A stretch of DNA of 64,000 nucleotides from Enchytraeus crypticus (taxonomy: Eukaryota; Annelida; Clitellata; Enchytraeida; Enchytraeidae), in NCBI GenBank assembly GCA_905160935.1, contig CAJHZI010000612.1, positions 336,501-400,500 of the forward strand. The letters are read 5' to 3'. This document shows positions 1-15,411 of this stretch, one piece after another. The translations under genes were made by a program, and so were the position numbers. Numbering within the stretch: the first letter of the stretch is position 1; every line of letters begins with the position of its first letter. The notes beneath the pieces were generated by a model. The model was not told the DNA's origin, searched no databases, and saw nothing but the letters and a program-made list of their open reading frames with translations.

Positions 1-6
1 TAGTGA

Positions 7-55
<49 letters not shown>

Positions 56-82
56 TGAATGATCGAATATATATATATATAC

Positions 83-140
<58 letters not shown>

Positions 141-180
141 TTTAGATATTTGATGTCATGTATATATATATATATAGTGA
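1..180. repeat. (AT)n microsatellite
   Basis: This is long alternating AT, interrupted by short non-repeat pieces. A second AT tract lies at 385-456. No coding potential is seen. Confidence 0.95.
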
Positions 181-384
181 ATTATCTAAGTTAAATCTCT
201 AAATTTAAAAAAATAGTTCAACACTGGAACATTGGATTAGTTTTTAATTAAAGCTTTTGTTAGCTAGCATTAGTTAGCAAGAGTTGCTGTTTGCATTTTT
301 CGAAATATTATTATAGTGTATTTGTATTATTTGTGCGTTTGTAATTTATTGGCTATATTGCTACCCAAATAATGGTGAAATGAA

Positions 385-390
385 GATATA

Positions 391-456
<66 letters not shown>
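385..456. repeat. (AT)n microsatellite
   Basis: Uninterrupted AT dinucleotides flanked by TGCATA on both sides. Confidence 0.95.
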
Positions 457-458
<2 letters not shown>

Positions 459-874
459 TGCATATTAGTTAATTGTTAATAAGATAGTGAGATCGCCAAT
501 CTTCACGATTAACATGTAATAGATGATTTTTAAAGTGCTATTAAATGTTATCTCGCCAATATCTAGGCCTAAATTCATCCTATACAATAACACATAATAT
601 TCTAGCTATAAGAATACGTAGATAAACTGTCGGTCACGCAGTGTTGTAATTGCTGGTCTATGCCGCAGAACTGGCCTATGGCAGAGCCGGCATGCTTGGC
701 TGTTGCAGCGCTGTTTTTATATATACAATGAGATTTGTGTTCTAGATTTCTACATTGACTAAATGGCATCAACCGTTATGGGCAGGACTCGCATAGAGGC
801 TTGTGTAACTATTCATGTGCCAATTGTAATGTGTATAGACTCCACTGCTCTGTTGGGTCACTAGTTGAAACCAC

Positions 875-1075
875 AACAACAACAACGGAATTAGAGTGCT
901 ACTGTCGTCAATGACAACATTGAGCACTATGGTACCCATATCAAATCCGATGAGCAGAGTGTGAGGTCCAAAAATAGTGCAAGCCAAAATCCGAGAGTTC
1001 AGTCCGAAGAAGGGTACTAGTGGAATGGAGGTTTACGTGTTGGTCTCAGTTCCTGTGCAATGGTTGAATAGGAGA
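875..1075 (+). mobile_element. Dispersed short retroposon, family E
   Basis: The copy begins after a (CAA)n tract with ATTAGAGTGCTACTGTC and runs through TGAGCAGAGTGTGAGGTCC to a stretch about cautionary text-like GTTTACGTGTTGGTCTCAG. The same sequence recurs at about 1966, 2098 (-), 13598 (-), 17470 (-), 42288, 43620, 43850, 52218, 55903 and 56120 (-). The association with a CAA/GTT microsatellite at one end and the high copy number suggest a SINE-like retroposon. I cannot assign its origin. Confidence 0.7.
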
Positions 1076-1084
1076 GGTCAAAGA

Positions 1085-1240
1085 GAATGTCTTAATAGCG
1101 TAGTGGTAACGTCAAGAAGTTTTAAATGACAAATCCTGAGGTGAATTGAACCCTCGTGAGTTCGAATCCCAGCCGCGCTGGTCTGAGAGTAAAATCTCTG
1201 ACATTCATTGGACTGGCTATACGGAAAATTGTCTAAATTG
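1085..1240 (+). mobile_element. tRNA-derived SINE, family D
   Basis: The copy contains an A-box-like TAGCGTAGTGG and a B-box GAGTTCGAATCCC, the two internal RNA polymerase III promoter elements of tRNA-derived SINEs. The body follows (CTGAGAGTAAAATCTCTGAC, then ATTGGACTGGCTATACGG). Other copies are at about 8755 (-), 26695 (+) and 49628 (partial). Confidence 0.75.
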
Positions 1241-1766
1241 CCAAATGGTTTAAACATGTGGTAATAAAAGTGATAGATATCAACATAGCTGATCATTTCA
1301 CTATAATGCATGTTTACTTTTTACTTTAAAAGCCTTCGACCGTCTATGAAACTGTTCATGAAAGTAAAACAATCAAAAACTGTACGTTTATTTTAAGATT
1401 AGACAAAATGCCGATGACTGAATGTAATGACGACAGTACCTTGTGTTAGCACAAGGTCTAGACCCAACACTACCTCAGCAATTGTGGCCTATGGTTGCTT
1501 CTCGACTCTTCATATTTCTACTGGTGCCGTAACATTTATTTTGACGAAGCGTTGTCTGAATTTTTTCTGATACGGTGACGTCAAGTCAAACAAACAGAGA
1601 AACTATAAAAATGAATGTTACAAATATTTACAATTTTATATAATAATTCTACTTTAAAAGCGAAAACGAAAATTAATACCGGTAATTGTCTAATGAGAGA
1701 GACCAAGATATTCCATATCCATAGCGATTACATTCACATTGTCAGCTAGGCCTATCTAATCGTTCT

Positions 1767-1877
1767 TTCCAGCATGCTGCTCCGCAGATCTGGAATTCTC
1801 TTCCAGCCACTCTTCGGAAGACTTCTTTTGATTATCATAAGCCTTTGCTTACCTATGAGCAGTTCATAAGCAGTTAA
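1767..1877 (+). mobile_element. LINE reverse-transcriptase C-terminus remnant
   Basis: The + strand reads [18 protein letters not shown] and continues in frame to a TAA at about 1877. The AAPxxWNSLP motif is the conserved C-terminal end of non-LTR retrotransposon ORF2 proteins of the CR1/Jockey/I type. The rest of the ORF is absent, as expected for a 5'-truncated insertion. A related fragment lies at 44079-44297 on the minus strand. Confidence 0.7.
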
Positions 1878-1965
1878 TGTCCATCTATTTGTCTTTTTTC
1901 CATCCAGTTTCAACGAATAAACGACCAGCACAAAAACCTCTTTTCTCTAATAATAACAATAATAA

Positions 1966-2235
1966 CAACAATTAGAGTGCTACAGTCATCAATGACATAA
2001 TCGAACACCATTGAGACAAAATCAAGCCCTCGAGCAAAAAGAAGGTCCAAAAACTGTGCAAATTCCAAAATCCAGAAATTCAGTCTAAATCTCTATCTTT
2101 GGACTGATTTTATGGATTTTGGGTTTTGCACCGTTTTTGGTTTATATTATTATATTTTGTTCATAGGCTTGGATTTAGTAAAATACTACTCTATGTTGTC
2201 ATTGATGGTAGTAGCATTGCTATTGTGGTTGCTTT
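1966..2235. repeat. Inverted pair of family E retroposon copies
   Basis: The + strand copy (1966-2092: AGAGTGCTACAGTCATC through GGTCCAAAAACTGTGC) is followed within a few bases by the reverse-complement copy (2098-2235, ending in ATTGTGGTTG). Together they form a large imperfect palindrome that could fold into a hairpin of over 100 bp. Confidence 0.8.
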
Positions 2236-2339
2236 TATCTGAAGTCTCTAATAGTTTGACAGCAATTGCATGCATTTTGTAGCTGGCAAACATGTTAATT
2301 TGGTTTGTTTTATAGTTTAATATTTTTCTACATCTTTGT

Positions 2340-2570
2340 AAGTGTGTAGGTATGCGCGTACGTGCATGTGTGTGCCACAGTGTGTGTATGTTCCTGTGTA
2401 TGTGTGTGTGTATGTGTGTGCAGGGTCACTGTATAGAGGTAGGATATCTCTGGATATACTTTTGCTACAAGGGAATGGTAGCATTCGGGTTCTCACAAAA
2501 AGCGAAATGTGTGCGCGCGCGTGTGTGTGTGTGCATGTGCGTGTGTGTGTGCATGTGTGTGCTTGTATGA
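2340..2570 (+). repeat. GT/GTGC-rich simple repeat
   Basis: Two TG-rich blocks with interspersed GC steps flank about 100 bp of unique sequence. Open frames here read only Cys/Val repeats and are treated as non-coding. Confidence 0.85.
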
Positions 2571-2699
2571 GTTAACGGTTTGTGCAAGTCAAGCCTGTTA
2601 ATAGAGAGGATTATTACTATTAATTAAATATATAATTTATTTTACGAAGCAGAAGCTGTATGATATATAGGTTTTTATATATAACTTATCAGGTACTGA

Positions 2700-3160
2700 A
2701 TATGAAAACTAATTTCTACAAAGCTACTAACAGCCAACAATAGCAGCTGCTAATATCTTACAGCAGCTAATAGCTAGCTCACAGCTCAGCTGCTAATAGA
2801 TAGCAGCTACCAATAGTTAGCATCTATCAGTAATTAGCAGCTGCTAATAGCTAGCTGGCAGCTCAGCTGCTAATAGATAGCAGCTACTAATAGATAGCAG
2901 CTACCAATAGCTAGCAGCTACTAATTAACAGCAGCTACCAATAGCTAGCAGCTGCTAATATCTAACAGCAGCTAATAGCTAGCTCACAGCTCAGCTGCTA
3001 ATAGATAGCAGCTACCAATAGTTAGCATCTATCAATAGCTAGCAGCTGCTAATAGCTAGCATCTACCAATAGCTAGCAGCTCCTAATAGCTAGCTGGCAG
3101 CTCAGCTGCTAATAGATAGCAGCTACTAGTAGCTAGCAGCTTCCAACAACTGATAGTAAA
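2700..3160 (+). repeat. AGCTGCTAATAGCTAGC minisatellite
   Basis: Degenerate tandem units of roughly 15-17 bp (AGCAGCTACCAATAGCT, AGCAGCTGCTAATAGCT and similar) run for about 450 bp. A higher-order repeat of about 190 bp is visible, because the block around 2745-2890 recurs at about 2955-3140. Confidence 0.9.
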
Positions 3161-3283
3161 TCTAACTGGGACGTAGATTGATCAGTAATTAGCAAGTGTT
3201 TAGTCTACAGCAGTTAAGCTAATCTCACGTCGACCAATAGTAGCGCTAGATTTAAATAAGACTCCGAGGTCATGTCGTGGTGT

Positions 3284-3422
3284 CACCTTTCATCAGGGGT
3301 TGAGCTTGAGTTATCAACCCATAGCTAATCCTTTCATCAGGGGTTGTGCTTTGAGTTATCAACCCATAGCTAATCCTTTCATCAGGGGTTGAGCTTGAGT
3401 TATCAACCAATAGCTAATCCGC
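3284..3422 (+). repeat. Three tandem copies of a 57-bp unit
   Basis: The unit runs CTTTCATCAGGGGTTGAGC, then TTGAGTTATCAACC, then CATAGCTAATC, and repeats three times. Related ATCAGGGG words recur at 3585-3690. Confidence 0.85.
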
Positions 3423-4194
3423 CCATCCGATCAGGGTGGTCAGCCAGATACATTTAGGTGATCAATCTATTATCTATTAAACGTTAGAGATAGGCGAAAT
3501 TTTCTGAGATATATTATCTTAGTCGAAACTCTGTCACTGACAAACAACAGTTACAGGTAAGTTTGATGGCCAAAAGCTTTTATCAGGGGGCCTTGATTCC
3601 ATATTAAAGACTTTATTTTAATCAGGGGGCCCTGCTCCACATTAGGGGCTAAGCTTTTATCAGACGATTGTTATCAGGGGCCTCCATCTCTCATCCCATT
3701 CCACCCCTCATCCCAAAGCTACTAAGCAGGCAGGCATGCCCCCCGCCTAACAACTATTTGCTAAATTTTCCACTTCCCTCTTTTTTATAACTCTGTGCCT
3801 CTTCTACTCTCCCCTCCTATTTTATCAACGACATTGCATTGTTGTTAACGTTGTGTGGACACCCCTGACTGTTATTAACTAACCAATTAAATGCTTTAAG
3901 AAATATTAATCTTAAGAAGTTGAATCCTGAATGATAAATAACAAAATTTTGAATGTTCTTTGACATCTTCCGTTGATTTCTGCTCAGGTTACAGAGTAGA
4001 ACTTCTAAATGAAAATATGGAAAATAATTAATAATGAAAATTGAAAATAGTTAATGAAAACTGAAAGCTGTTTTGGGCTGTAAACCCTGTCTTATTGGAA
4101 GCTAGCGCACACTACAAACGAGACGTCCGTTTTGATCACAGCTTACCTTTCTCCAGTCTCTCCACTGACACATACATCACACTGTCCTACGCTG

Positions 4195-4575
4195 TGATTC
4201 AGCTGCTGCTGTTGCTGCTCTTGTTGTTGTTGTTATAGCTGCTGTTGCTGCTTTTGTTGCTGCTGCTGTTGTTGCTGCTGCTGCTGTTGTTGTTGTTATT
4301 GCTGCAGCTGTTGCTGCTGGTGTTGTTGTTGTTGCTGCTGCTGCTGTTGTAGCTGCTGCTGTTGTTGTTGCTGCTGCTGCTGTTATAGTTGCTGCTACTG
4401 TTATATTTGTTGCTGCTGTTGTTGTTGCTGCTACTGTTGTAGTTGCTGCTACTGTTGTAGTTGCTGCTGCTGTTATATTTGTTGCTGCTGTTGTTGTTGC
4501 TGCTACTGTTGTAGTTGCTGCTACTGTTGTAGTTGCTGTTGCTGTTATTGTTGTTGATGCTGTTGCTGCAGCCAG
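4195..4575. repeat. GCT/GTT trinucleotide repeat tract
   Basis: About 380 bp of mixed GCT, GTT and GTA triplets on the + strand (AGC, AAC and TAC on the other). Minus-strand reading gives a 152-residue Ala/Thr frame. No splice or start context supports translation, so I annotate this as an expanded triplet microsatellite. Confidence 0.85.
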
Positions 4576-5795
4576 TGTGTAACTTGTACGTGTTGAGCTC
4601 AACCGTTCAGCAGTTGGACAAAGTCTTATCGTCAAGTTTCTTCTAAAGTTTTACGTTTTCTGAGGTTTTCCAAGTAATTTATTGGTTTTATTCAAAGTCA
4701 GATTATTTTGTTCTCTATTTAATTGACTCCTAAGTCGATGTATTTGGATAATTTAATTTACTGTTGTTATTGTAATAATTGAAATGTTTAGTTAATCCGA
4801 TTATAATTTAATAAACAATTGTTATTTTCAGAAATGATGTATCTAGAGTTGATGAGAATTTGGTGTCTTGATAGAACTAGGTGTTCTAGAAGTTAGATAT
4901 ACCCATGTACATATTTAACTGCTAAACTATTTAGAATCAAGATTGAATCAGATGAATTAATTGCTCTATAAAACATCTATTTTCGCTGTGGAATCTACAG
5001 CCTCTTGATTTAGTTAAATTAAACACATCTCACTTCTTTGTGAATTAAGTAAACTTAACTTAAACTGCCATACTGAGAACAGTGTAAGCGGTTCGTTCTT
5101 GGGCATCTTCACAGAAAGGCAGAGATTTATATAATTTATAATAATTTATCAATAATTAAATATTTATTATTTTGCGATCATTAGCTATTAATTACTAACA
5201 CTGAATTACCTATTAAATTCAGTGTCGAATTTTTCTATTTAAATTTGAAATGCTTTGAATGTAATGATTTATTTATTTTAAATTGGGTAATATCAAATGA
5301 TAGGTATATATACACCCGTTGGTGAAGATGTTTTGAAAGTTTTTGTGTACTTAAAAATAAACGTAGTTTTACATGTATATTAAGCTTGCTTATTAAACTT
5401 GCTTTTCGTGGGCTCATAGCCATATAATGTAATTGATAATATTATTTTGTTCCAGAAAAGCTAGACATTTAACAATACAAATACATCAAAGTAAAAAAAT
5501 TCTAACTGTTGCAAAATTAGTATTGATTAAAGTTAAAACTTCATAATTACATAGAGATACAATAAGCAAATACATGATAATAATTATTGTTCCAATTAGA
5601 AAATTAGTAGCAACAAAAACTGAATCAATCCAGTAAATATAAAATTTCAAGTCTCCGGTAAATGCAACTAAAGTTAAGAGACTGAAGCGAGGAGTACGAA
5701 CGAAAAAGAAAGCTTTTACGTGAAGAACTGAAGCAAGAAATATTGATATTTGACAACGTAAGAACTGGAAGAGATAAAATAACCTGTCATCCGAG
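4576..5795. other. Repeat-poor AT-rich stretch upstream of transgelin
   Basis: I see no exon-like open frame and no repeat family here. The last hundred bases before 5796 (GAGTACGAACGAAAAAGAAAG onward) are probably the 5' untranslated region of the transgelin gene. No TATA box or transcription start can be fixed by eye. Confidence 0.4.
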
Positions 5796-9441
<3,646 letters not shown>

Positions 9442-9583
9442 ACCGGAACTGGATTGCCTTGTATCTCATTCCATGCAGCTTTATCTGATGTTCATTGACA
9501 TGAGGTCTTCAATTTATTCACTTTTCTGACATTGCCCTATGGCGAGGAACCGGACGTTAAATTCTTATTGATTGATTGATAAG
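9442..9583 (+). mobile_element. SINE-like 3' tail (family B) in transgelin 3' region
   Basis: The tail TGACATTGCCCTATGGCGAG then GAACCGGACGTTAAATTC ends in (GATT)n. The same tail is at 27593-27652, 40951-41018 and 39428-39495 (-). It probably lies in or just after the 3' UTR. Confidence 0.65.
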
Positions 9584-10780
9584 AACTACAGATAGTAGAA
9601 ATTGAATTGATATCACTTAACTCGAATTCTGTTTGTATTTATGATTATATGCAAAAAGCTGTTTGTCTAATCAATTAATGAGTCTGAATTTAGTGTAGTA
9701 ATTAATTATTATGTATCATTGGTCCTAAGAACGTGTTTTATATAAGAGGTTTCAATGCAATGACAAAGCAAAATTTGTACTAATTTAGTATTTGTTGAAA
9801 TTATAGATTACAATCTTTAATTTAATTTAATCAATCGTAAATTAATCCTATATATTCCTAATTGATTCCTAATTGATCAGAGGCTTAGTCGGACGGATTA
9901 ATAGTTAATGCAATAGATTCACAAATTTAATTTAACTAATTAAAACGTAATAAATGGCATTCCTAGTATAATTAATTGTAGTTTAATAATTGAAGGAGAT
10001 TAGCAAGCATTTCAAGAATCAAGAACATTCTAACTTTTAACGATATATTGAAAGTATTTAATTTTAATTAAAAACTTCATCTCCATTCTACAATTATTAT
10101 CACAGCTGCATTTTATAATAATTAATTACCTATAGACAATTTTATACAATCTTGAACATTCTAAGAGTAAAAAATAAGTAGCCTAGTTACCACGTCTTAT
10201 TGATCATCCTGACTTACGCATCGTTTTGTTTATCATCATCGTCTTCTTCTTCTTCTCTTCAATAACAGTTTAAGTAGGACCGGGATACGAGTAGGACTTC
10301 TCCAATTCCCTTTGTGGGGTGGGATCTTTGACATTCGTTAGAAAACTTCCGCTCCTTTCGGTAGAAAATTTTGTAGAAATTTCTGGAGCCTAGGCGATCA
10401 TTAACCGAATCCCCTTTCTGACGTTTTTTTGAATCTTAGTCATAGTACTTTGTTACCTTTTACGACATGTGCAGTCTACGATTAGTCTATTCTTCAGCAA
10501 CCCTGACACAACCCAACGTTGTTCTATTTACTAATTCTTAAATATGGAAACAGGCACCAAGCTGAGTATTAAAGATCTTTACAATTTTTTTGTTAAGACC
10601 CATTGTCTTCTAAAATGATGCTTTGGCCCATTTGACGGCTGGAGAGCTCTACACGATAGATAAGGGTTCTATTATTAAGTCATTGAACATATCTACAGCG
10701 ATTAAGTGTTATCTATGTCTCAATTGATAGACTTGAGTACCTATGCTGTCTTGACCTCTTTATCTCATGTAGTTTTCCTT
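9584..10780. other. Intergenic, partly repeat-derived
   Basis: AT-rich sequence without an exon-like frame. The part at about 10260-10530 (CGATCATTAACCGAATCCCC, GTGCAGTCTACGATTAG) matches a dispersed repeat also seen at about 51420-51680 and, in the other orientation, 28800-29050. Confidence 0.5.
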
Positions 10781-10787
10781 GATAGCA

Positions 10788-11090
10788 TTCAGCAATTACA
10801 ATGTAATACCAAATCTTTTTAGCATTCAGCAATTACATTATAATACCAAATCTTGATAGCATTCAGCAATTACATTATAATACCAAATCTTGATAGCATT
10901 CAGCAATTACATTATAATACCAAATCTTATTAGCATTCAGCAATTTTTTATATATAGCTTTATTTCACCACTCAGGTAGCAAGACAAGAAATAAATACAA
11001 TACAATCATACAAGCAAACACAAAAATAGCGTTGAAAAATAATTCATCGTAATACTAAATATTGATAGCATTCACTAATTACTAATCAGG
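10788..11090 (+). repeat. 37-bp tandem repeat with an insertion in one unit
   Basis: Units of AGCATTCAGCAATTACA followed by TTATAATACCAAATCTTGAT repeat about five times. At about 10944 a unit is interrupted after AGCATTCAGCAA by about 105 bp of unrelated sequence, and TAATACTAAATATTGATAGC resumes at about 11050. Confidence 0.85.
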
Positions 11091-11509
11091 TTTCTTTGTA
11101 ATTACAAATTCTCGCCAGTTTCCTGTCCCAAGATGATTTCAGTGTCTATTCTAAGGATTAGTTTGAATGGCAGCCTATCAGAGGTCTAGACTGATATACT
11201 GATTGTGATCATTGGATGCTGTGGCTTCTTGAAACTGAGTTTTGTATTTTAGAGAATTTCATATTTAGTATGTGGTCAATTTCTAAATATCTCTATTTAT
11301 ATTCATAGGATTATGCTAGCAATGAATATTAACTGCTTGCTAAAGGCTGCTACTCGGAAGTCTTCAGAATCGATAATTAAATAGAGTCTAAAACTTTGAA
11401 AAGCACCTAAGTAAATACTAGACCCAAGAATGCGTGTATGAGGTAACTCTACTTCGAGGTCTTATGAAACTTTGGTATTGCATAAGCTACGCTTAATACA
11501 TATTGGCAT

Positions 11510-11605
11510 TAGAAAAAGAGAGAGAAGGAGAGAGACAGTCGCACACATACACAGAGAGAGAGAGAGAGAGGGAGATGGAGAGGGGGAGAGAAGGAAGAAA
11601 AATGG
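11510..11605. repeat. (GA)n microsatellite
   Basis: Imperfect GAGA tract with CA interruptions. Confidence 0.85.
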
Positions 11606-11771
11606 GCCTCATTTAAGTAAAAACTAAAATACAGATGCGGCTAAATCTGTCCACAGCACAGAATATCAAACAAAATATAAGCTAAACTAAAAGAAAACGG
11701 CAAATGAAAGACAATTAAATTGTTCTTGGTATTACCTGATAGGGCCCTCTGCACTCGATTCGTCTGTTCTT

Positions 11772-11856
11772 CGTTGTAAAGCGTTGTAAGGCGTTGTAAA
11801 GCGTTGTAAAGCGTTGTAAAGCGTTGTAAAGCGTTGTAAAGCGTTGTAAAGCGTGT
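11772..11856 (+). repeat. Eight tandem copies of a 10-bp unit
   Basis: The unit is GCGTTGTAAA, near-perfect over about 80 bp. Confidence 0.93.
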
Positions 11857-12087
11857 ACTGCAGATCTACTAAGAGAGGAAGAGACGTTCTGTTCTCTCAG
11901 TATCCTACACGTATTGTACTTACTTTGACATAGCGACCACATGGAGAACAATAAGTAAATATTGCATAAGATATATAATAATAAAATGAATTTTCTTTCA
12001 TAAATATCATATAAATGGACGTATAGGAGTAGCTCATGCAATAAACAGACTAATAATACGAAATTTTTACTTATCTCAAGGCCATAG

Positions 12088-12122
12088 AGAGAGGGAGAGA
12101 GAGAGACAGAGAGAGACACACA

Positions 12123-12195
<73 letters not shown>

Positions 12196-12196
12196 A

Positions 12197-12284
<88 letters not shown>

Positions 12285-12315
12285 CAGGGAGAGAGAGAGA
12301 GAGAGAGAGAGAGGT
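12088..12315. repeat. (GA)n microsatellite
   Basis: About 225 bp of GAGA with regular GACA interruptions. The Leu/Ser frame on the minus strand is a repeat artefact. Confidence 0.95.
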
Positions 12316-12860
12316 GTCATTAAAGCTTTTATAGCATACGTCTTTTAGCCTTCAACTTAAAACACAAAATAATTTAAGAGGCTACACTTTAGACAAGAGT
12401 TTTAGCCTTGTAATGTATTTCACATAAGATTTCTTTATTTCGCTAAACAATAGACTAGGATAACAAAAATCTTTTACAATGAAATTTTTTGCAGTACATA
12501 ATGCATGTAGTTAAACTGCTAGAAACACGATTATACTACTTGATAATAATAATAGTACAATAATATTTAAATAATAATAATAATAATTAAATAAATAACT
12601 AATAAAAATAATAGTAATAATAACAATAAGCATCATCATCGTGAGAATTTAGTCAATGCTTACATACAAATTGTCAAAGATAGACCTATGACGTGAATCT
12701 CTAAAAAGAAAGGTAGTAAAAATACCATGAAAAAACCAGAAGGAACAAGATAAGATAAATGCCAAGGAACTATGCACGGACATTAAATATATAATTTCTA
12801 TAGTTTTGTGCATAAATTATGAGTTCTTAAGCATTTAGCGTATTAGAAGTGTTAATTTGG
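12316..12860. other. Intergenic AT-rich sequence
   Basis: A short (AAT)n-rich patch lies at about 12540-12640. No coding or RNA feature is seen. Confidence 0.5.
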
Positions 12861-12982
12861 TAAAACTAATGTTAACGTCAGTTTCTTCACTCGAAAGTGA
12901 TGTCAGTGACGGGCGAGCCCAGGATTTGAATTCTGCACATACTGATCCGCAGTCGAATATCTTACCGCTATCGCCACTGGCC
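12861..12982 (-). mobile_element. tRNA-derived SINE, family A
   Basis: Reverse-complement copy: GTTAACGTCAGTTTCTTCAC, GACGGGCGAGCCCAGGATTT, and a 5' end reading CCAGTGGCGATAGCGGTAAG on the minus strand. Confidence 0.8.
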
Positions 12983-13345
12983 ATATCGACGTAACCTAAA
13001 TAATTAATCCTAACTAATTTCTTAAATAATCAATTTTTCGTCTGAAATTTCAGCTAAACAAAGTTTACTAAAGTTCTGACATAGTAAATCAACGTACATG
13101 TCGATATTTGTTTTGCAAAAATTAATTAAGTATCCCCTCGTCTTATTTCCTCACATACTTGAGCATTGAGTATGATCAAGTATTTAGATACTTGAAAGCA
13201 GTTTGCGATACGCGCTGATTTTTAAATCAAATGTGGCTGGGTTTCTGGGGGGAATAACACCCGAATTTTAATAGTTGGGTTAAAACCTTGGTTTTACTTA
13301 AAGCTTCCAGCTGTTCTACGAAATATCTTTGTGTTCTCTCCATGC

Positions 13346-13478
13346 AGATTGAGACTGCATAATTCTAGACCACTCTGGTATTGAGACTGCATAATTCTAG
13401 ACCACTCTGGTATTGAGACTGCATAATTCTAGACCACTCTGGTATTGAGACTGCATAAATTCTAAGCCACTCTGGTAT
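13346..13478 (+). repeat. Four tandem copies of a 32-bp unit
   Basis: The unit is ATTGAGACTGCATAATTC followed by TAGACCACTCTGGT. The first three copies are nearly identical and the fourth carries small changes. Confidence 0.93.
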
Positions 13479-13597
13479 ATTACCATTCACGTTATTAAAC
13501 CCTTGTGTTGCCTGAAAACTCATGCGGGCTAATAGTCTAAAAGCAAAACAGCGTAACCTATGTAACAGTGGTCAACACGATACTTCTGCTTCTTTCT

Positions 13598-13800
13598 CTT
13601 TTATCTCTCCTATTCAACCATTAAACAGGAACTGAGATAAACACGCAAACCTTCATTCCACTAGTATCCTTCCTCGGACCGAACTCCCGGATTTTGGCTT
13701 GCAACGTTTTTGGACCCCACACTCTGCTCATCGGATTTGATTTGGTACCACAGTGCTCCATGTTGTCATCTATAATTCTGTTGTTTTTGTTGCTAATACA
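13598..13800 (-). mobile_element. Dispersed short retroposon, family E
   Basis: Reverse-complement copy of the element at 875-1075 (CTCTGCTCATCGGATTTGAT, GTTTACGTGTTTATCTCAG-type end on the minus strand), terminating near GTTGTTTTTGTTG. Confidence 0.7.
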
Positions 13801-14339
13801 AAAGTAACAAAGCACATCACTGGGATTCCGATGTTAACGAAAGAGGAGTCTTACTGTTTTCAGTATTGTAAGACAACAGAGACTTTTTGAATCTGCTCCC
13901 CAATATTTTCAGTCCAAATTGCGCCCCTCTAAATTTCATTATTCTTTTACCGTTAATTGCCCATATCTTAACCTGTTATCTGCTATCTCATGGCTCTATT
14001 CATTTTCTAATTGTCAGTATGACAGCGCTGTAGTTTGTTATTCTGACTAGATACAGTTTAATGCTACATGTATAAATCACGTGGGTTTTCCTCGCTGCTT
14101 TCATGTAGATTTATAAAGATAGTTTACCGTTTGATTCACCTTCAGTGGATGTATCAGGAATGCTATTGAGAGTTTTGTAAAGCGAGATGTATCATATATA
14201 GGCCTACTCGTTGGTTTATTTTACATAGACATAGACAATAATGTAGACCATGTGCTGTAGCAGCTCTAAGAATGATAAGCTAATGACAGTTTGTGAACTG
14301 CTCGATAAGTGTAATTCTTACGACAATTATGGGTTATTT

Positions 14340-14761
14340 AACTACATATAAATAGGCATTTTTAATGCCCTTGGCTGTATAGGGCTAAAAAATAAGATAA
14401 AAGAAAGACTTTATTATTATTATTACTATTATTATCCTTCTTCTTTTTTAATTGCCCTGGGTTGTATTAGGCCCTGGGCTAAAATATAAGATAAAAAAGA
14501 CTTTATTTAATTAAAAGAAAGATGGAAAAAAATTTAACATAGTTCCTCTACGCTCTGGGAGGCCGCATTCGCCAATGTGCCACGAACGCAAACAGCACTA
14601 AGGCGCTGGAGTGCAATAGACAGGCGTTGCCATAGAAAGGCTTTTTCACGTTGGTCTCCTGTAATATCACTGGTTCTCCTGCCTAATTCGTTATGAATTA
14701 GGCAGGTTATTTATTCTTCTTCTTCTTCTTCTTCTTATTATTATTATTATTATTAGTATTC

Positions 14762-14790
<29 letters not shown>
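14340..14790 (+). mobile_element. Degraded retroposon copies with (ATT)n and (TTC)n tails
   Basis: Two related pieces (TTGGCTGTATAGGGC at 14370 and GGGTTGTATTAGGCCCTGG at 14459) both run into AAATAAGATAAAAGA and TTTATT. A similar copy lies at 35680-35790. A fully paired hairpin lies at 14678-14706. The family is not identified. Confidence 0.5.
14678..14706. repeat. Perfect hairpin, 12-bp stem and 5-base loop
   Basis: CCTGCCTAATTC pairs exactly with GAATTAGGCAGG across the loop GTTAT. It lies in a degraded repeat just before a (TTC)n tract. Confidence 0.85.
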
Positions 14791-14796
<6 letters not shown>

Positions 14797-14989
14797 AAAA
14801 ACAAAAACTTATATGTCAGTATCATGGCCGAAATAGGTCTTCTAGCCTACTTTAAAGGAAGAATTCATTAACATTATTTAAGTATTGCAAAAAAATAAAA
14901 TATGATTGGAATATTGCAAATAGTATGATATTGTAAACAGGGTAGATAAAGCATTTAGTAATATTTTGGAACCATCTAGAGAGCTCACA

Positions 14990-15098
14990 AAAAATCTAAT
15001 GTTAACGTCAGATTCCTCACTCGAAAGCGATGTCAGTGACGGGCGAGCCCAGGATTTCAACCCCGCACATACTAATCCGAAAGTCGAATATCTTACGG
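14990..15098 (-). mobile_element. tRNA-derived SINE, family A
   Basis: GTTAACGTCAGATTCCTCAC, then CGGGCGAGCCCAGGATTTCA. It resembles the copy at 12861-12982 but is truncated at its 5' end. Confidence 0.78.
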
Positions 15099-15267
15099 AC
15101 TTCGATGTCGATTGAATGATAGGGCCTACTGGTTTAGCCCTGCTTGATTATATTATGCAAATATGTAAAATAAACTACTTTAGATGTTTAATTAGTTTTG
15201 CCAGTGCATTAAAGTCAGTGGACACGGGTCAGTCAGGCATGTAAATGTATGCTAATAAACAACACAG

Positions 15268-15270
15268 GGT

Positions 15271-15315
<45 letters not shown>

Positions 15316-15372
15316 GACAGAGACAGTGACAGAGACAGAGAGCCAGACAGAGAGAGAGAGAGAGTGAGAAAA

Positions 15373-15410
<38 letters not shown>
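15268..15410. repeat. (GA)n microsatellite
   Basis: GAGA with GACA interruptions. Confidence 0.93.

Positions 15411-15411
<1 letters not shown>

Noticed and set aside
4177-4635. 152-residue Ala/Thr-rich frame on the minus strand
   Set aside because: It is the translation of a GCT/GTT triplet tract. There is no start context, splice site or complex sequence outside the repeat.
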